This document shows, one piece after another, positions 1 to 8,416 of a stretch of 64,000 bases of DNA. The stretch comes from Tateyamaria omphalii. Lineage in GTDB: Bacteria; Pseudomonadota; Alphaproteobacteria; Rhodobacterales; Rhodobacteraceae. The position numbers and the translations under genes are program-made. Position 1 is the stretch's first letter, and each line of letters begins with the position of its first letter. Location: positions 744,001-808,000 of the forward strand of contig NZ_CP019312.1 in the NCBI RefSeq assembly GCF_001969365.1, written 5' to 3'. The notes beneath the pieces are model-generated. The model made no database searches. It was not told the origin of the DNA and worked only from the letters and a program-made list of their open reading frames with translations.

Positions 1-886
1 CAGACGCATCCCCGATCGAAATCGCGCCGGAGGCGGGGAAGTCGAAATCAGCCTCAAAGTACTGGTAGGCGTCGTGGAAGACGATGAAGCTGCCGCCGCG
101 CACCGGATCCAGCGTCGCATTGATCTCTGCGGACAGGGCCTCCATCTCGGTGCGCGCGGCAGACGCGTTGGCGAAGTATGCCCCTGCATTGTCGGGGTCC
201 ACTGCGGACAGCTCTGCCGCGATGACATTCAGCCACGCACTTGCGTTTTGCGGTGACAGCCAGGCATGGGGGTCGTGATCGCCGTGGTCATGTCCGGCGT
301 AGTCGTCGTGCCCGTGATCGTCATGATCGTCGTGGCCCGCATGATCTTCGTCGCCGTGATCGTCATGTGCGTGATCGGCATGCCCATGATCATCGTGGTC
401 TTCGGCCTTCACTTCCTCGTGCCCGTGGTCATCATGCCCATGATCGTCATGCGCGTGATCGTCGTGGCCTTCAGCTTTCGCTTCGTCGTGGCCATGATCG
501 TCGTGATCATCGTCGTCGTGTGCTTCGAACAGCACGCCTTCGCGGAAATCCAGCAGAGTGATGCCATCGGCCTCAAGCAGCTCTGTGACGGATGCGTCCT
601 CCGCCAGTGTTTCAATGGCATCTTCCAGTTGCGGGGTCAGATCGTAACCGATCCAGAACACCACGTCAGCATCCTGCAGCGCTTGTGCCGAGGAGGGGCG
701 CATGTTGAACCCGTGCGGGGATTCGCCGGACGGAATGACCAGGTCTGGTGTGCCGACACCGTCCATCACGCGCGCGACCAGCGAGTGCACGGGCGCAATG
801 TCAACGGCGACACGCGGCATGTCTGCCATTGCAGTTCCGCCCAAAAGCGCGGCATAGATTGTAAGATAAAGAAGCTTCCTAGACAT
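1..886 (-). CDS. znuA: ZnuA, zinc ABC transporter substrate-binding protein (3' end beyond the window)
   Basis: Periplasmic zinc-binding lipoprotein-like receptor of the ZnuABC importer. I translated 295 residues from the ATG at 886; the C-terminus lies outside the window. Residues 1-21 form a signal peptide. The cluster A-I metal-binding fold is visible with likely zinc ligands H58 (in ESPHGF), H207 (in DPHAWL) and H271 (in VFHDAYQYF). Between the first two ligands lies a His/Asp-rich loop, residues about 123-207, with about 25 histidines. This is longer than the short loop of many ZnuA proteins. The gene is divergent from zur-znuC-znuB, with a candidate Zur operator in the 40-base gap, so repression by Zur when zinc is sufficient is likely. 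The repetitive GAY/CAY codons make the opposite strand look like a tandem repeat. Confidence 0.95.
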   Translation of the reverse strand, partial: MSRKLLYLTIYAALLGGTAMADMPRVAVDIAPVHSLVARVMDGVGTPDLVIPSGESPHGFNMRPSSAQALQDADVVFWIGYDLTPQLEDAIETLAEDASVTELLEADGITLLDFREGVLFEAHDDDDHDDHGHDEAKAEGHDDHAHDDHGHDDHGHEEVKAEDHDDHGHADHAHDDHGDEDHAGHDDHDDHGHDDYAGHDHGDHDPHAWLSPQNASAWLNVIAAELSAVDPDNAGAYFANASAARTEMEALSAEINATLDPVRGGSFIVFHDAYQYFEADFDFPASGAISIGDAS

Positions 887-898
887 CAGGGTCACCTT

Positions 899-916
899 GT
901 GATCTTATAACGTTAC
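899..916. promoter_or_regulatory. Candidate Zur operator between znuA and zur
   Basis: An 18-base imperfect palindrome centred on TTATAA (half-sites GTGATCT and AACGTTAC; 12 of 18 positions symmetrical) fills the gap between the divergent znuA and zur starts. Its position and A/T-rich dyad fit a Fur-family Zur box controlling both directions. It is assigned from symmetry and context only. Confidence 0.6.
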
Positions 917-927
917 TGTTGCCGTAC

Positions 928-1461
928 ATGATCAAAGTTTCCATGACAAGCAATCAAGCATCCGCGTCTGCTGCCGCGCAGCGGCCCGTCGGGTTTACAA
1001 ATCATGATCACGACAAGTGCGTGAAAACCGCCTTGGCCGCGGCAGAGGAGCGCTGCTCCAAAGGCGGATTGCGCCTGACCCCGGTTCGCAGGAAAGTTCT
1101 GGAACTGCTTCTGCAAGAGCATCGCGCGCTCGGGGCCTATGCGCTTCTGGATCTGTTGAAGGATGCGGGGTTCGGGTCGCAACCGCCCGTAGCCTACCGC
1201 GCGCTCGATTTCCTGACAGAACATGGGTTTGTGCACAAGATCGAGCGCCTCAATGCCTTTGTGGCCTGCAGCCATCCGGGCCAAGATCATTCACCGGCAT
1301 TCATGATTTGCCGTCTGTGTGATGCCGTGGTTGAGGCGCAGTCGTCCCCGGCCAAAGGCACTTTGGGCGACGCCGCAAAGGCGGCAGGCTTTCAGATTGA
1401 AAAAACAGTTGTCGAAGCCGAAGGCGTCTGCCCGGAGTGTGTCGGCAAGGCTGACGCATGA
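928..1461 (+). CDS. zur: Zur, zinc uptake regulator (Fur family)
   Basis: Fur-family repressor of 177 residues that senses zinc. The winged helix covers about residues 40-105, and the dimerisation/metal domain follows with paired cysteines C128/C131 and C168/C171, the structural zinc site of the family. The segment NHDHDK (25-30) adds extra histidines near the N-terminus. I chose the ATG at 928. An in-frame TTG at 919 would overlap the operator region, and an ATG at 943 is also possible; none has a clear Shine-Dalgarno. The gene overlaps znuC by 4 bases (ATGA), so zur, znuC and znuB form one operon. The genomic setting separates Zur from the Fur, Mur or Irr paralogues. Confidence 0.93.
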   Translation: MIKVSMTSNQASASAAAQRPVGFTNHDHDKCVKTALAAAEERCSKGGLRLTPVRRKVLELLLQEHRALGAYALLDLLKDAGFGSQPPVAYRALDFLTEHGFVHKIERLNAFVACSHPGQDHSPAFMICRLCDAVVEAQSSPAKGTLGDAAKAAGFQIEKTVVEAEGVCPECVGKADA

Positions 1462-2189
1462 CCTTAGTCACTGTCACGAACCTGAGCGTCGCCTATGGCG
1501 CGCATGTCGTCCTGCGCGATGTCGAACTGGCCGTATCATCTGGTGAGATCGTGACCATTGTGGGCCCGAACGGCTCCGGCAAGACCAGCCTGTTGCGTGC
1601 GATCATCGGCGCGTCGCCACCGGCCAAGGGGAGCGTGCAGCTCAAACCCGGGCTAAAGATCGGATATGTTCCACAACGGCTGCACATCGACCCGACGCTG
1701 CCCATCACGGTCGAACGCTTTATGCGTCTGACCGCGCCGGTTGATCGGCGCGGCTGCAGGGACGCGCTGGATGCCGTTGGTATGCCTGACCTGCTGACCC
1801 GCCAGATGTCGCAACTGTCGGGCGGGCAATTCCAGCGCGTGCTGCTTGCGCGCGCGTTGATCAACGCGCCGGACATCCTGTTGCTGGATGAGGCGACACA
1901 GGGCCTCGATCAGCCTGGCTCTGCCGCGTTTTATCGCCAGATTGAAACGGTCAGAGAGCAAACGGGCTGCGCGGTGCTGATGATCAGCCACGATTTGCAC
2001 GTGGTGATGAGCGCCTCTGATCGGGTGGTCTGCTTGAACGGCCATGTCTGCTGTCAGGGCACACCGGCGGTGGTGGCCTCTGCGCCGGAATACCGCGCGC
2101 TGTTTGGTGCTGGCACCGGCGGTGCTCTGGCGCTCTATCGGCACGATCACGATCATCACCACGATACCCGTCCAAAGGCTGCCGAATAA
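1458..2189 (+). CDS. znuC: ZnuC, zinc ABC transporter ATPase
   Basis: Cytoplasmic ATPase that powers zinc import with ZnuB and ZnuA; 243 residues. Walker A GPNGSGKT is at 36-43, the ABC signature LSGGQ at 120-124, Walker B ILLLDE at 140-145 and the switch histidine H178. The C-terminal tail is histidine-rich (YRHDHDHHHD), a feature often seen in ZnuC proteins. Start and stop overlap the flanking genes by 4 bases and 1 base, so it is translationally coupled to zur and znuB. Confidence 0.95.
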   Translation: MTLVTVTNLSVAYGAHVVLRDVELAVSSGEIVTIVGPNGSGKTSLLRAIIGASPPAKGSVQLKPGLKIGYVPQRLHIDPTLPITVERFMRLTAPVDRRGCRDALDAVGMPDLLTRQMSQLSGGQFQRVLLARALINAPDILLLDEATQGLDQPGSAAFYRQIETVREQTGCAVLMISHDLHVVMSASDRVVCLNGHVCCQGTPAVVASAPEYRALFGAGTGGALALYRHDHDHHHDTRPKAAE

Positions 2190-2986
2190 TGCTGGATGAT
2201 TTCATGACGCGCGCGACCCTTGCCGGGATCGGTGTGGCCGGTGCCGCTGCCCCGTTGGGTTGCTTTGTGGTGTGGCGGCGCATGGCTTACTTCGGGGATG
2301 CGACGGCCCATGCGGCCATCCTTGGCGTGGCGCTGTCGCTCGCTTTCGAGATGTCCATTTTCCCTGGCGCGCTTGCTGTGGCGCTCATCATGGCCCTAAC
2401 TGTGACCCAACTTGCCGGGCGTGGATATGCGATGGATACGCTGCTGGGGGTGATGGCCCATTCCGCGCTGGCCTTCGGGCTGGTGGCGGTGTCCTTCCTG
2501 TCGGGGATACGGATTGATTTGATGGCCTATCTGTTCGGTGACATCTTGGCTGTGTCCCGGACGGATCTGCTGGTGATCTGGGGTGGCGCGGCGCTGGTGG
2601 TCGCTTTGATCACGTGGCGATGGTCGGCCCTTTTGGCATCAACCCTGAACGAGGACCTGGCCTATGCCAGCGGGTTCAATCCCAAGCGCGAGCAGCTCAT
2701 TCTCACGATGTGTTTGGCGATTACAGTTGCGGTCGCGATCAAGGTGGTTGGCGTCTTGCTGATTGCCGCGTTGCTGATCATTCCGGCTGCCGCCGCACGG
2801 GGCACGGCCCGAACCCCTGAGGCGATGGCCGGGATTGCCGCCGCCATTGGCGGCGTGTCGGCCGTGGTCGGTCTGCGCGGTGCTTACCTGTTCGACACGC
2901 CTGCAGGACCGTCGATTGTGTGCGTGGCGGCGATCATCTTCGCGGCTCTGAACCTCGTGCGGTTGGGCACGGAACGCCAGTCCTGA
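2189..2986 (+). CDS. znuB: ZnuB, zinc ABC transporter permease
   Basis: Membrane subunit of the zinc importer, ABC-3 (ZnuB/TroC/MntB) family; 265 residues with about eight hydrophobic segments. The start codon overlaps the znuC stop by one base. The family hallmark near VGVLLIAALLIIPAAAAR (about residues 186-203) is present. It is the last gene of the zur operon; a transposase fragment follows within about 30 bases, so any downstream partner may have been lost. Length is normal for the family. Confidence 0.95.
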   Translation: MLDDFMTRATLAGIGVAGAAAPLGCFVVWRRMAYFGDATAHAAILGVALSLAFEMSIFPGALAVALIMALTVTQLAGRGYAMDTLLGVMAHSALAFGLVAVSFLSGIRIDLMAYLFGDILAVSRTDLLVIWGGAALVVALITWRWSALLASTLNEDLAYASGFNPKREQLILTMCLAITVAVAIKVVGVLLIAALLIIPAAAARGTARTPEAMAGIAAAIGGVSAVVGLRGAYLFDTPAGPSIVCVAAIIFAALNLVRLGTERQS

Positions 2987-3007
2987 GGCATCCCGGCGCG
3001 CGGGCAG

Positions 3008-3580
3008 TTGCAATGTCCATGGGGCGGTCGCAAGCGCGCTGTCGGGACGCGGACGCCCATGGTGATCCCGCAAGGCCCGAACCAGAGATGGTCGCTCGAC
3101 TTCATGTCGGATGCTCTGGAGGACGGTCGCCGGTTCCGTGTGCTGAACATCATCAATGACTTCAGCCGGGAACGCTTGGTCGCCGTGGTGGACACATCCA
3201 TTGGCAGTGCGCGTGTCGCCCGTGAGTTGGACCGGGTCGCCGAGTTGCGAGCGTATCCCTGCATGGTGGTCGCAGACAACGGGACGGAGCTGACCTCCAA
3301 CGCGATGCTCAGATGGCAAGAGGATCGCCAGGTCGGCTGGCACGACATCGCGCCTGGCAAGCCCATGCAAAACGGCCTCGTCGACAGCTTCAACGGTCGG
3401 ATGCGTGAGGAGTGCCTCAACGAACACCTGTTCCCGTCTCCGCGCCATGCCCGCCGCATGATCGCGGCATCGCGCACCGACTACAATCACAACCGGCCTC
3501 ACTCCAGCCTCGACGGGCTCACCCCGTGGGAGTATCACCAACGGTCAAGAGAGGACCAAACCCTAAACAGAACTAACTGA
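3008..3580 (+). pseudogene. IS3-family transposase OrfB, C-terminal fragment
   Basis: Remnant of a DDE transposase with an rve integrase core; about 190 readable residues against about 270-290 for a full OrfB. The three catalytic acidic residues are present in order: D in WSLDFMSD, D in VVADNGTEL and E in [11 protein letters not shown]. The helix-turn-helix OrfA and the N-terminal part of OrfB are missing, and no ATG with a Shine-Dalgarno belongs to this frame. Sequence resembling the family begins around GRKRAVGTR, so the 5' deletion lies between about 2987 and 3020, just after znuB. The right end of the element seems intact (see 3590-3609). It should be inactive without a complete copy elsewhere. 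Confidence 0.85.
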
Positions 3581-3734
3581 GGAATGCGGACTCACAGGGG
3601 CGCAGGTCAAGGGCAAAAAACGATCGGAAAAGGACGATTTCACCCAAGGGGACATGGTGACTGACGGCCTTGACGCAAATGAACATGCCGGCCCCAAGAG
3701 CAGCCAAGACCACCTGAGAGAACACGAAGGCCAA
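3573..3734 (-). pseudogene. EamA/DMT-family transporter, N-terminal fragment cut by the IS
   Basis: On the minus strand, directly after the permease gene that ends at 3762, a frame opens at TTG 3734 (or GTG 3725). It encodes about 41 residues typical of the first helix of drug/metabolite (EamA) transporters, including LGAGMFICVKAVS and PLGEIVLFRSFFAL. Homology stops exactly at the IS end (3609/3610); the frame then runs about 12 codons into IS DNA and stops at 3573. A full EamA protein has about 290 residues. I infer that the insertion, followed by deletion of the rest, destroyed the gene, which probably once lay downstream of the importer operon. Confidence 0.6.
3590..3609. repeat. Probable right terminal inverted repeat of the IS remnant
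   Basis: The last 20 bases before non-IS coding sequence resume. Read on the minus strand this begins TGACCTGCGCCCC, the usual TGA-start and G/C-rich form of IS3-family ends. The matching left end has been deleted, so the pair cannot be confirmed. Confidence 0.5.
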
Positions 3735-3761
3735 TCCCGAGCCGGGGACGCTCCGGATGCG

Positions 3762-4556
3762 TCACGCAGGATGATCCTCGTCCGCCACGGCGTCTCTGAG
3801 CGCGTCGCCCGCAAGGTTGATCGCCAGAACACAGATCACGACGGCCAGCCCCGGCCAGATCATCTGCAACGGGGTTGACCGCAAGTGGATACGCGCGTCC
3901 AGCAGCATCGTGCCCCATTCCGGTGTCGGCGGCTGAACGCCGAAGCCCAGAAAACCCAGCGCCGAGATCCCAAGGATGGCGCGGGCGAACATGCCGGTCC
4001 ACACGACAGTGAGTGTCGGCAGAAGTGAGGGAAGGTAGTGCCAGCGGGCGATGTACAGGTGCGAAAGACCCGCCAGTCTGGCTTGCACCACATAGCCCTG
4101 GGACCGAAGCGACAGGCCGATGCCCCGGGCCACACGCGCATATCGCATCCAACCGGTCACGCTGAGGGCAAAGATCAGGCTCCAGGTGCCGGCCCCCATC
4201 AGACCCGCAATGACCACGGCCGCCACCAGTTCGGGAAAGGCCAGAAAGGTGTCCGTTGTGCGCATGACCGCCCAATCGGCCAGCTTGCCGCCAAGGGCCG
4301 CCACAAGGCCGATAACCGTGCCGATCAAAAGACCGATGAGCGAGATAAGCAGGGCGAGACCCAGCGACCATCGCGCCCCGTGCAGAAGCCGGGACAGGAT
4401 GTCCCGTCCCAACGCATCCGTGCCCAGTATGAACTCAGCACCCGGCGGCGAAAGGCGTTTGGGAATGTTGATCGCGACGGGGTCATAGGGGGCGACAAGC
4501 GGGCCCGCCGCCGCGAACACAAGCAAGGCGCCCGCGATGAGTGCTACACTACGCAT
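3762..4556 (-). CDS. Nickel/peptide-type ABC transporter permease, NikC/DppC-like
   Basis: Inner-membrane permease of 264 residues, binding-protein-dependent transport family (OppBC/NikC type). Near the N-terminus is the usual LGTDALGRDILSRLL motif, followed by five or six helices and an EAA-like loop in the C-terminal half. I chose the ATG at 4556; a TTG at 4580 is in frame. It overlaps the upstream permease gene by 8 bases. It is the fifth and last gene of the operon running from 8406 to 3762. The substrate cannot be decided from this subunit. Confidence 0.85.
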   Translation of the reverse strand: MRSVALIAGALLVFAAAGPLVAPYDPVAINIPKRLSPPGAEFILGTDALGRDILSRLLHGARWSLGLALLISLIGLLIGTVIGLVAALGGKLADWAVMRTTDTFLAFPELVAAVVIAGLMGAGTWSLIFALSVTGWMRYARVARGIGLSLRSQGYVVQARLAGLSHLYIARWHYLPSLLPTLTVVWTGMFARAILGISALGFLGFGVQPPTPEWGTMLLDARIHLRSTPLQMIWPGLAVVICVLAINLAGDALRDAVADEDHPA

Positions 4557-5487
4557 GATGCCCGCCAATCCGGGGATCAATCACCCGATAAAGAACATCA
4601 ATGATCAGGTTGACCGTCACGAAGAGCAGGGCCGTCAGGACGACCACCGCCTGAACATGCGGAAAATCCCTGGCCTCTATCGCCGTAAGCAGGAAGGTTC
4701 CGAGGCCGGGGCGCGCAAAAATGACCTCGACCATGACCGCGCCTTCGAGAAGAAAGGCGAGTTCCAAACCAAAGACGGTGATCACCGGGATCGCTGCGTG
4801 TGGGGCCACGTGGTCGCGGCCAATGGATTTGGGCGACACACCGCGGCGTTTGATCGCCGGAAGGAATGGCTTGCCCCGTGCTTCCAGAATGCCGGACCGG
4901 ATGATCCTGGTGAGCGAGGCGGCCACCCCCAGGCCAAGGGTCAGGGCCGGAAGCACGGCATGGGCCGTGGTGCGGGCCCCCATGGCTGGCAGCCAGCCCA
5001 GTTGAACCGCAAAAAGAAGGATCAGCAAAAGTCCCAGCCAATAGGCCGGAATGGCGGCACCCAAGGACGCGATGGCCACAGCACAGCGGTCCAGCAGGCC
5101 GCCGGGCCGTTTTGCGGCCAGGATGGCCAATGGCAGGGAAATCGCCAGACCAATGGCCAACCCGGCAAGTGCCAAGGGGAAGGTGTAGGTGATCGCGGCC
5201 CACAGATCGGGCCAGACCGGGCGGCCAGTGACGGCCGAGTTCCCAAAATCCAACACGAGCAACGGGCCAACCCAATCCAGGAATGCCGTCCAGAAACTGG
5301 CATTCAGTCCGACCTCCTCCCGCACCTGATCAATCACATCCTTGGTCAGCAAGGCATCAAACCGCGCCATGGCAATCGCCTGCGCGGGATCACCCGGCGC
5401 GTGCCACAAAAGCGCGAATGTCAGGATCGCCGCCCCCGCCAGAACCACGACTGCGCGCAGGACAAGGCCGATCACGCCCGCAATCAT
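4549..5487 (-). CDS. Nickel/peptide-type ABC transporter permease, NikB/DppB-like
   Basis: Inner-membrane permease of 312 residues with about six helices. The early helix LTFALLWHAPGDPAQAIA and the C-terminal DVLYRVIDPRI are typical of the DppB/NikB subfamily. It starts inside the stop of the upstream ATPase gene (ATGA overlap at 5484-5487), showing translational coupling. It pairs with the NikC/DppC-like subunit to form the membrane channel. Confidence 0.87.
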   Translation of the reverse strand: MIAGVIGLVLRAVVVLAGAAILTFALLWHAPGDPAQAIAMARFDALLTKDVIDQVREEVGLNASFWTAFLDWVGPLLVLDFGNSAVTGRPVWPDLWAAITYTFPLALAGLAIGLAISLPLAILAAKRPGGLLDRCAVAIASLGAAIPAYWLGLLLILLFAVQLGWLPAMGARTTAHAVLPALTLGLGVAASLTRIIRSGILEARGKPFLPAIKRRGVSPKSIGRDHVAPHAAIPVITVFGLELAFLLEGAVMVEVIFARPGLGTFLLTAIEARDFPHVQAVVVLTALLFVTVNLIIDVLYRVIDPRIGGHHA

Positions 5488-6209
5488 CCCACGGCACCCA
5501 GCGCACCCAGCGCGATGGCGGCATCACGCAACGCCCGGCAGTAGTCGGTCTTGGGACTAAGGGCAAAGGTCCGGGATGGAGCGACCTCTTCGATGCGACC
5601 GGATTTCAGGACGGCAATGTCGTCGGCATGGGCCACAGCATAGCCAAGATCATGCGTGACGATCAATGCGGCGAACCCTTCCTCGCGCTGCAGATCGGAA
5701 ATCAGCCTGCCGGTATGTTTCTGGGTCACTGCATCAAGTGCCGAAAGCGGCTCGTCAAAGAGAATAAGCGGCGGTGCGGAAATCAGGGCGCGCAATATGC
5801 CCACCCGTTGCGCCTGTCCGATCGAGACTTCGCCAGGGCGCCTGTCCAGAAGATCTATCGGAATTTCGAGCCCGTCGCACAGTCGCTTGATCCGTTCGTC
5901 GGGCACCCGCGCCTTTTGCGCACGGATCGGCTCCATTACCGATTGTCGCAATGGCAGCACCGGGTTGAATGCGGCGCGTGGCTCTTGCATCACCAAAGCG
6001 GGGCGACAGGCGCCGATGGGGCCGCCGTCCCAGGTGATCTCTCCCTTCGATGGGCGCAGCAGACCAAGAATTGCACCGATCAACGTGGACTTGCCGGCGC
6101 CGCTTTCGCCGATGACGGCAAGCGTTTGTCCCGGCAGCAATGACAACGAGATATCCTCGAGTGCGGTCGCATTGCCGCGTTTGACCCAAACCCGATCTAC
6201 GCTCAGCAC
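5484..6209 (-). CDS. ABC transporter ATPase, NikE/DppF-like
   Basis: ATP-binding subunit of 241 residues with a GTG start at 6209 overlapping the previous stop. Walker A GESGAGKST lies near residue 34, the signature is atypical (VSIGQAQRVG instead of LSGGQ), and Walker B is LILFDEPLSALD. The short length, without the C-terminal extension of OppF/DppF, is closer to NikE. It should dimerise with the ATPase encoded immediately upstream. Confidence 0.87.
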   Translation of the reverse strand: MLSVDRVWVKRGNATALEDISLSLLPGQTLAVIGESGAGKSTLIGAILGLLRPSKGEITWDGGPIGACRPALVMQEPRAAFNPVLPLRQSVMEPIRAQKARVPDERIKRLCDGLEIPIDLLDRRPGEVSIGQAQRVGILRALISAPPLILFDEPLSALDAVTQKHTGRLISDLQREEGFAALIVTHDLGYAVAHADDIAVLKSGRIEEVAPSRTFALSPKTDYCRALRDAAIALGALGAVG

Positions 6210-6886
6210 GGCAGAGCCATCCAGTTTTGATGCGAGGCCAGTGATTTTGCGGCTGGCGTTCGGGGGCGCTCCAGGACCGCTTCGGTCGGCCCCTGCTCGA
6301 TGATCCGGCCCTCATCCATGACCACCAGCGTCGATACCCGCCGCGCCGCAAGCCCCAGGTCATGGGTGATCAACATCATTGCCGTGTCCCGGCCGTGAAG
6401 GTGGCGGTCAAGCAGATCCATCGTGGCCGCCGCCACCACCGGGTCCAGGGCCGATGTCGGTTCATCCAGGACTATCAGGTCCGGCGCGCCGATTAGGGCC
6501 ATCGCGATGACAAACCGCTGCTGCATGCCCCGGCTCCAACCCCAGGGCCGCTTTCGCAGGTCGGCGCCGCTGATCCTGAGCGCCTCAAACAGCATGCCTC
6601 GATCCGCGGCACCCGGTGCCAGATCCAGCGCATTTTCCGCCTCCCGCCAATGAAACGCCATGCTCCGAAGCGGGTCGAGCGCATCGTCCGGGCTTTGTGG
6701 AACATGGGCCACGCTCTTGCCTTGGGATCTGAGATCATCAATCAAGGCATGGCCCAGAGTGGACTTGCCCGACCCCGATGCGCCAACGACGCCGATCCGG
6801 TCGCGCGGTGAGATCTTCACCGATGTCGGGTGAAGGATGGTCCGGCCCGAGCGCACAGCACTCAGTCCGGTTGCGGACAACGTCAT
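6203..6886 (-). CDS. ABC transporter ATPase, NikD/DppD-like
   Basis: ATP-binding subunit of 227 residues from the ATG at 6886, which overlaps the stop of the binding-protein gene (ATGA). A TTG at 6916 is in frame but less likely. Walker A GASGSGKST, a divergent signature region (WGWSRGMQQRFVIAMAL) and Walker B LIVLDEPTSALD are visible. Like its partner it is short, as in nickel-type importers. Both ATPases have weakened signature motifs, so their hydrolysis may be asymmetric; that is inference. Confidence 0.87.
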   Translation of the reverse strand: MTLSATGLSAVRSGRTILHPTSVKISPRDRIGVVGASGSGKSTLGHALIDDLRSQGKSVAHVPQSPDDALDPLRSMAFHWREAENALDLAPGAADRGMLFEALRISGADLRKRPWGWSRGMQQRFVIAMALIGAPDLIVLDEPTSALDPVVAAATMDLLDRHLHGRDTAMMLITHDLGLAARRVSTLVVMDEGRIIEQGPTEAVLERPRTPAAKSLASHQNWMALPC

Positions 6887-8406
6887 TCCGTCAGGGCCGT
6901 TTCGTGCGTGATCCAATATGTCTCGGTCGGATGCACGGCATATCCCGTCAGGCCCGCCCTGGCGACGTTGACCTGACTGACGTGGAACACCGGGATCATG
7001 GCCGCGTCGGCAGCAATGATCTCCTGCACCTCGTCGTAAATGGCCTTGCGTTCGTCCTGGTCGAAGGTCAGGCGACCTGCGTCCAGAAGTGCGTCGAGGG
7101 CAGGGTTTGCGTAGCCACCCGCGTTCGATCCACCGTCGGATTTCAGGAGCGCTTCCAGAACCGCGCCGGGGTCACCTTGCGGTGTCGTGACCCACGCCTG
7201 CAGGAACATGTCGGCCTCGCCCGCGGCGATCAGATCATTGCTGGCGGCCCACTCGCCGACCCGGACATTTGCACCCACGCCAATGGCCGACAGAAAGGCC
7301 TGCGTGAGTTCAGCCGAGGGCGGCAAAGCAGCGCGAGAGGAATAGGTGACGATGTCGATCACCAGCGGCTCGCCATCCAGCATCCAGCGCCCGCTCTCCT
7401 TGATGGCTCCGGCCTCGGCCAACAACTCTTCGGCGCGGGCAGGGTCATAGGCCACTGAGATGTCGGCGGCCCAGCCCTTGCCCTGCGGAAAGATCGTCTG
7501 CGCAGGCACACCGCCAACGCCGGACAGCACGGCATTCACCACGCCTTGCCGATCAATCGCCATGGACACCGCCTGCCGTATCAGCGGGTTCGCCATCGGA
7601 CCAGAGACCGCATTCACAGTATAGAAATACAGCCGCGCCGTCGGAGCAGAAAAGCCAAGCGCACCAGTGCCTTGAATGCGCTCAAAGTCAGTTTCAGGAT
7701 AGTTGATCACCATATCGACCTCACCGGCCTCAAAAGCCAGCGCAGCGGTTGCCGGATCATGCGCGACCACGACACGGACTTCGTCCAGCCCCGGAGTGCC
7801 AAGCCGATAGTCGGCATCAGCCTCGACCCTGTACAGTTGATCGGGAACAGCTTCCTTGAAGATGTACGGTCCGGTCGCATTGATCGGGAAGTCGGCGGAC
7901 GCTTCGCCAAGGATGGCAATGCCCGGTTCCGACAGGGTCCAGGGGAAGGCGGCATTTGGGCTGTTCGTTTCAAACACCACCACGCTGTCACCGTCCGTGG
8001 ACATGCCTGCAAGATCGAGAAGTTTCGACACGCGGGCATTGTGGCCCGCGTGATCCTCGATCGAGATCGGCGTGATCGCATCAATGACAGCCTGCGAGGT
8101 AACCGGCGATCCGTCATGGAAGGTCAGCCCGTCGCGCAATGTGACCCGCCAGGTGGTGGGCGAGGATTGTTCCATGCTTTCGGCCAGACGGGCGTAAAGG
8201 TTCAGGTCATAGTCGATGCCCATCAGCGTTTCCGTCACGCCGGTCTGGTTCGACATCCAGCCGTTATATCCGGCCCGTGGGTCAGGCACCTCGGCAGTTG
8301 GGCCCGACCCGACGGCAATGGTAAGGCTGCCATTCTGGGCAAGGGCGGGAAATGTGCCGCTAAGCGCCAGGAACGCTGCACATGCGAGACGAGGTAAGAG
8401 CGACAT
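6883..8406 (-). CDS. Extracellular solute-binding protein, family 5 (NikA/DppA-like)
   Basis: Periplasmic binding protein of 507 residues with a clear Sec signal peptide (about 1-23, ending ALAQ). The SBP family 5 fold is recognisable from LYARLAESME, WRVTLRDGLTFHDGSPV and the C-terminal YDEVQEIIAADAAMIPVFH. It is the first gene of the five-gene importer operon, with the order binding protein, two ATPases, two permeases. Family members bind peptides, nickel-chelate complexes or opines. Two short ATPases and the nearby zinc locus make a metal or metallophore ligand possible, but nothing in the sequence proves it. Confidence 0.88.
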   Translation of the reverse strand: MSLLPRLACAAFLALSGTFPALAQNGSLTIAVGSGPTAEVPDPRAGYNGWMSNQTGVTETLMGIDYDLNLYARLAESMEQSSPTTWRVTLRDGLTFHDGSPVTSQAVIDAITPISIEDHAGHNARVSKLLDLAGMSTDGDSVVVFETNSPNAAFPWTLSEPGIAILGEASADFPINATGPYIFKEAVPDQLYRVEADADYRLGTPGLDEVRVVVAHDPATAALAFEAGEVDMVINYPETDFERIQGTGALGFSAPTARLYFYTVNAVSGPMANPLIRQAVSMAIDRQGVVNAVLSGVGGVPAQTIFPQGKGWAADISVAYDPARAEELLAEAGAIKESGRWMLDGEPLVIDIVTYSSRAALPPSAELTQAFLSAIGVGANVRVGEWAASNDLIAAGEADMFLQAWVTTPQGDPGAVLEALLKSDGGSNAGGYANPALDALLDAGRLTFDQDERKAIYDEVQEIIAADAAMIPVFHVSQVNVARAGLTGYAVHPTETYWITHETALTE

Positions 8407-8416
8407 TTCAATTCCT

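Noticed and set aside
270..520. Apparent tandem DNA repeat or CRISPR-like pattern of GTGATC/GTCATG units
   Set aside because: It is the codon repetition of the His/Asp-rich loop of ZnuA on the minus strand; there are no constant-length spacers.
3008..3580. A functional transposase or intact insertion sequence
   Set aside because: The OrfA gene, the N-terminal half of OrfB and the left terminal repeat are missing.
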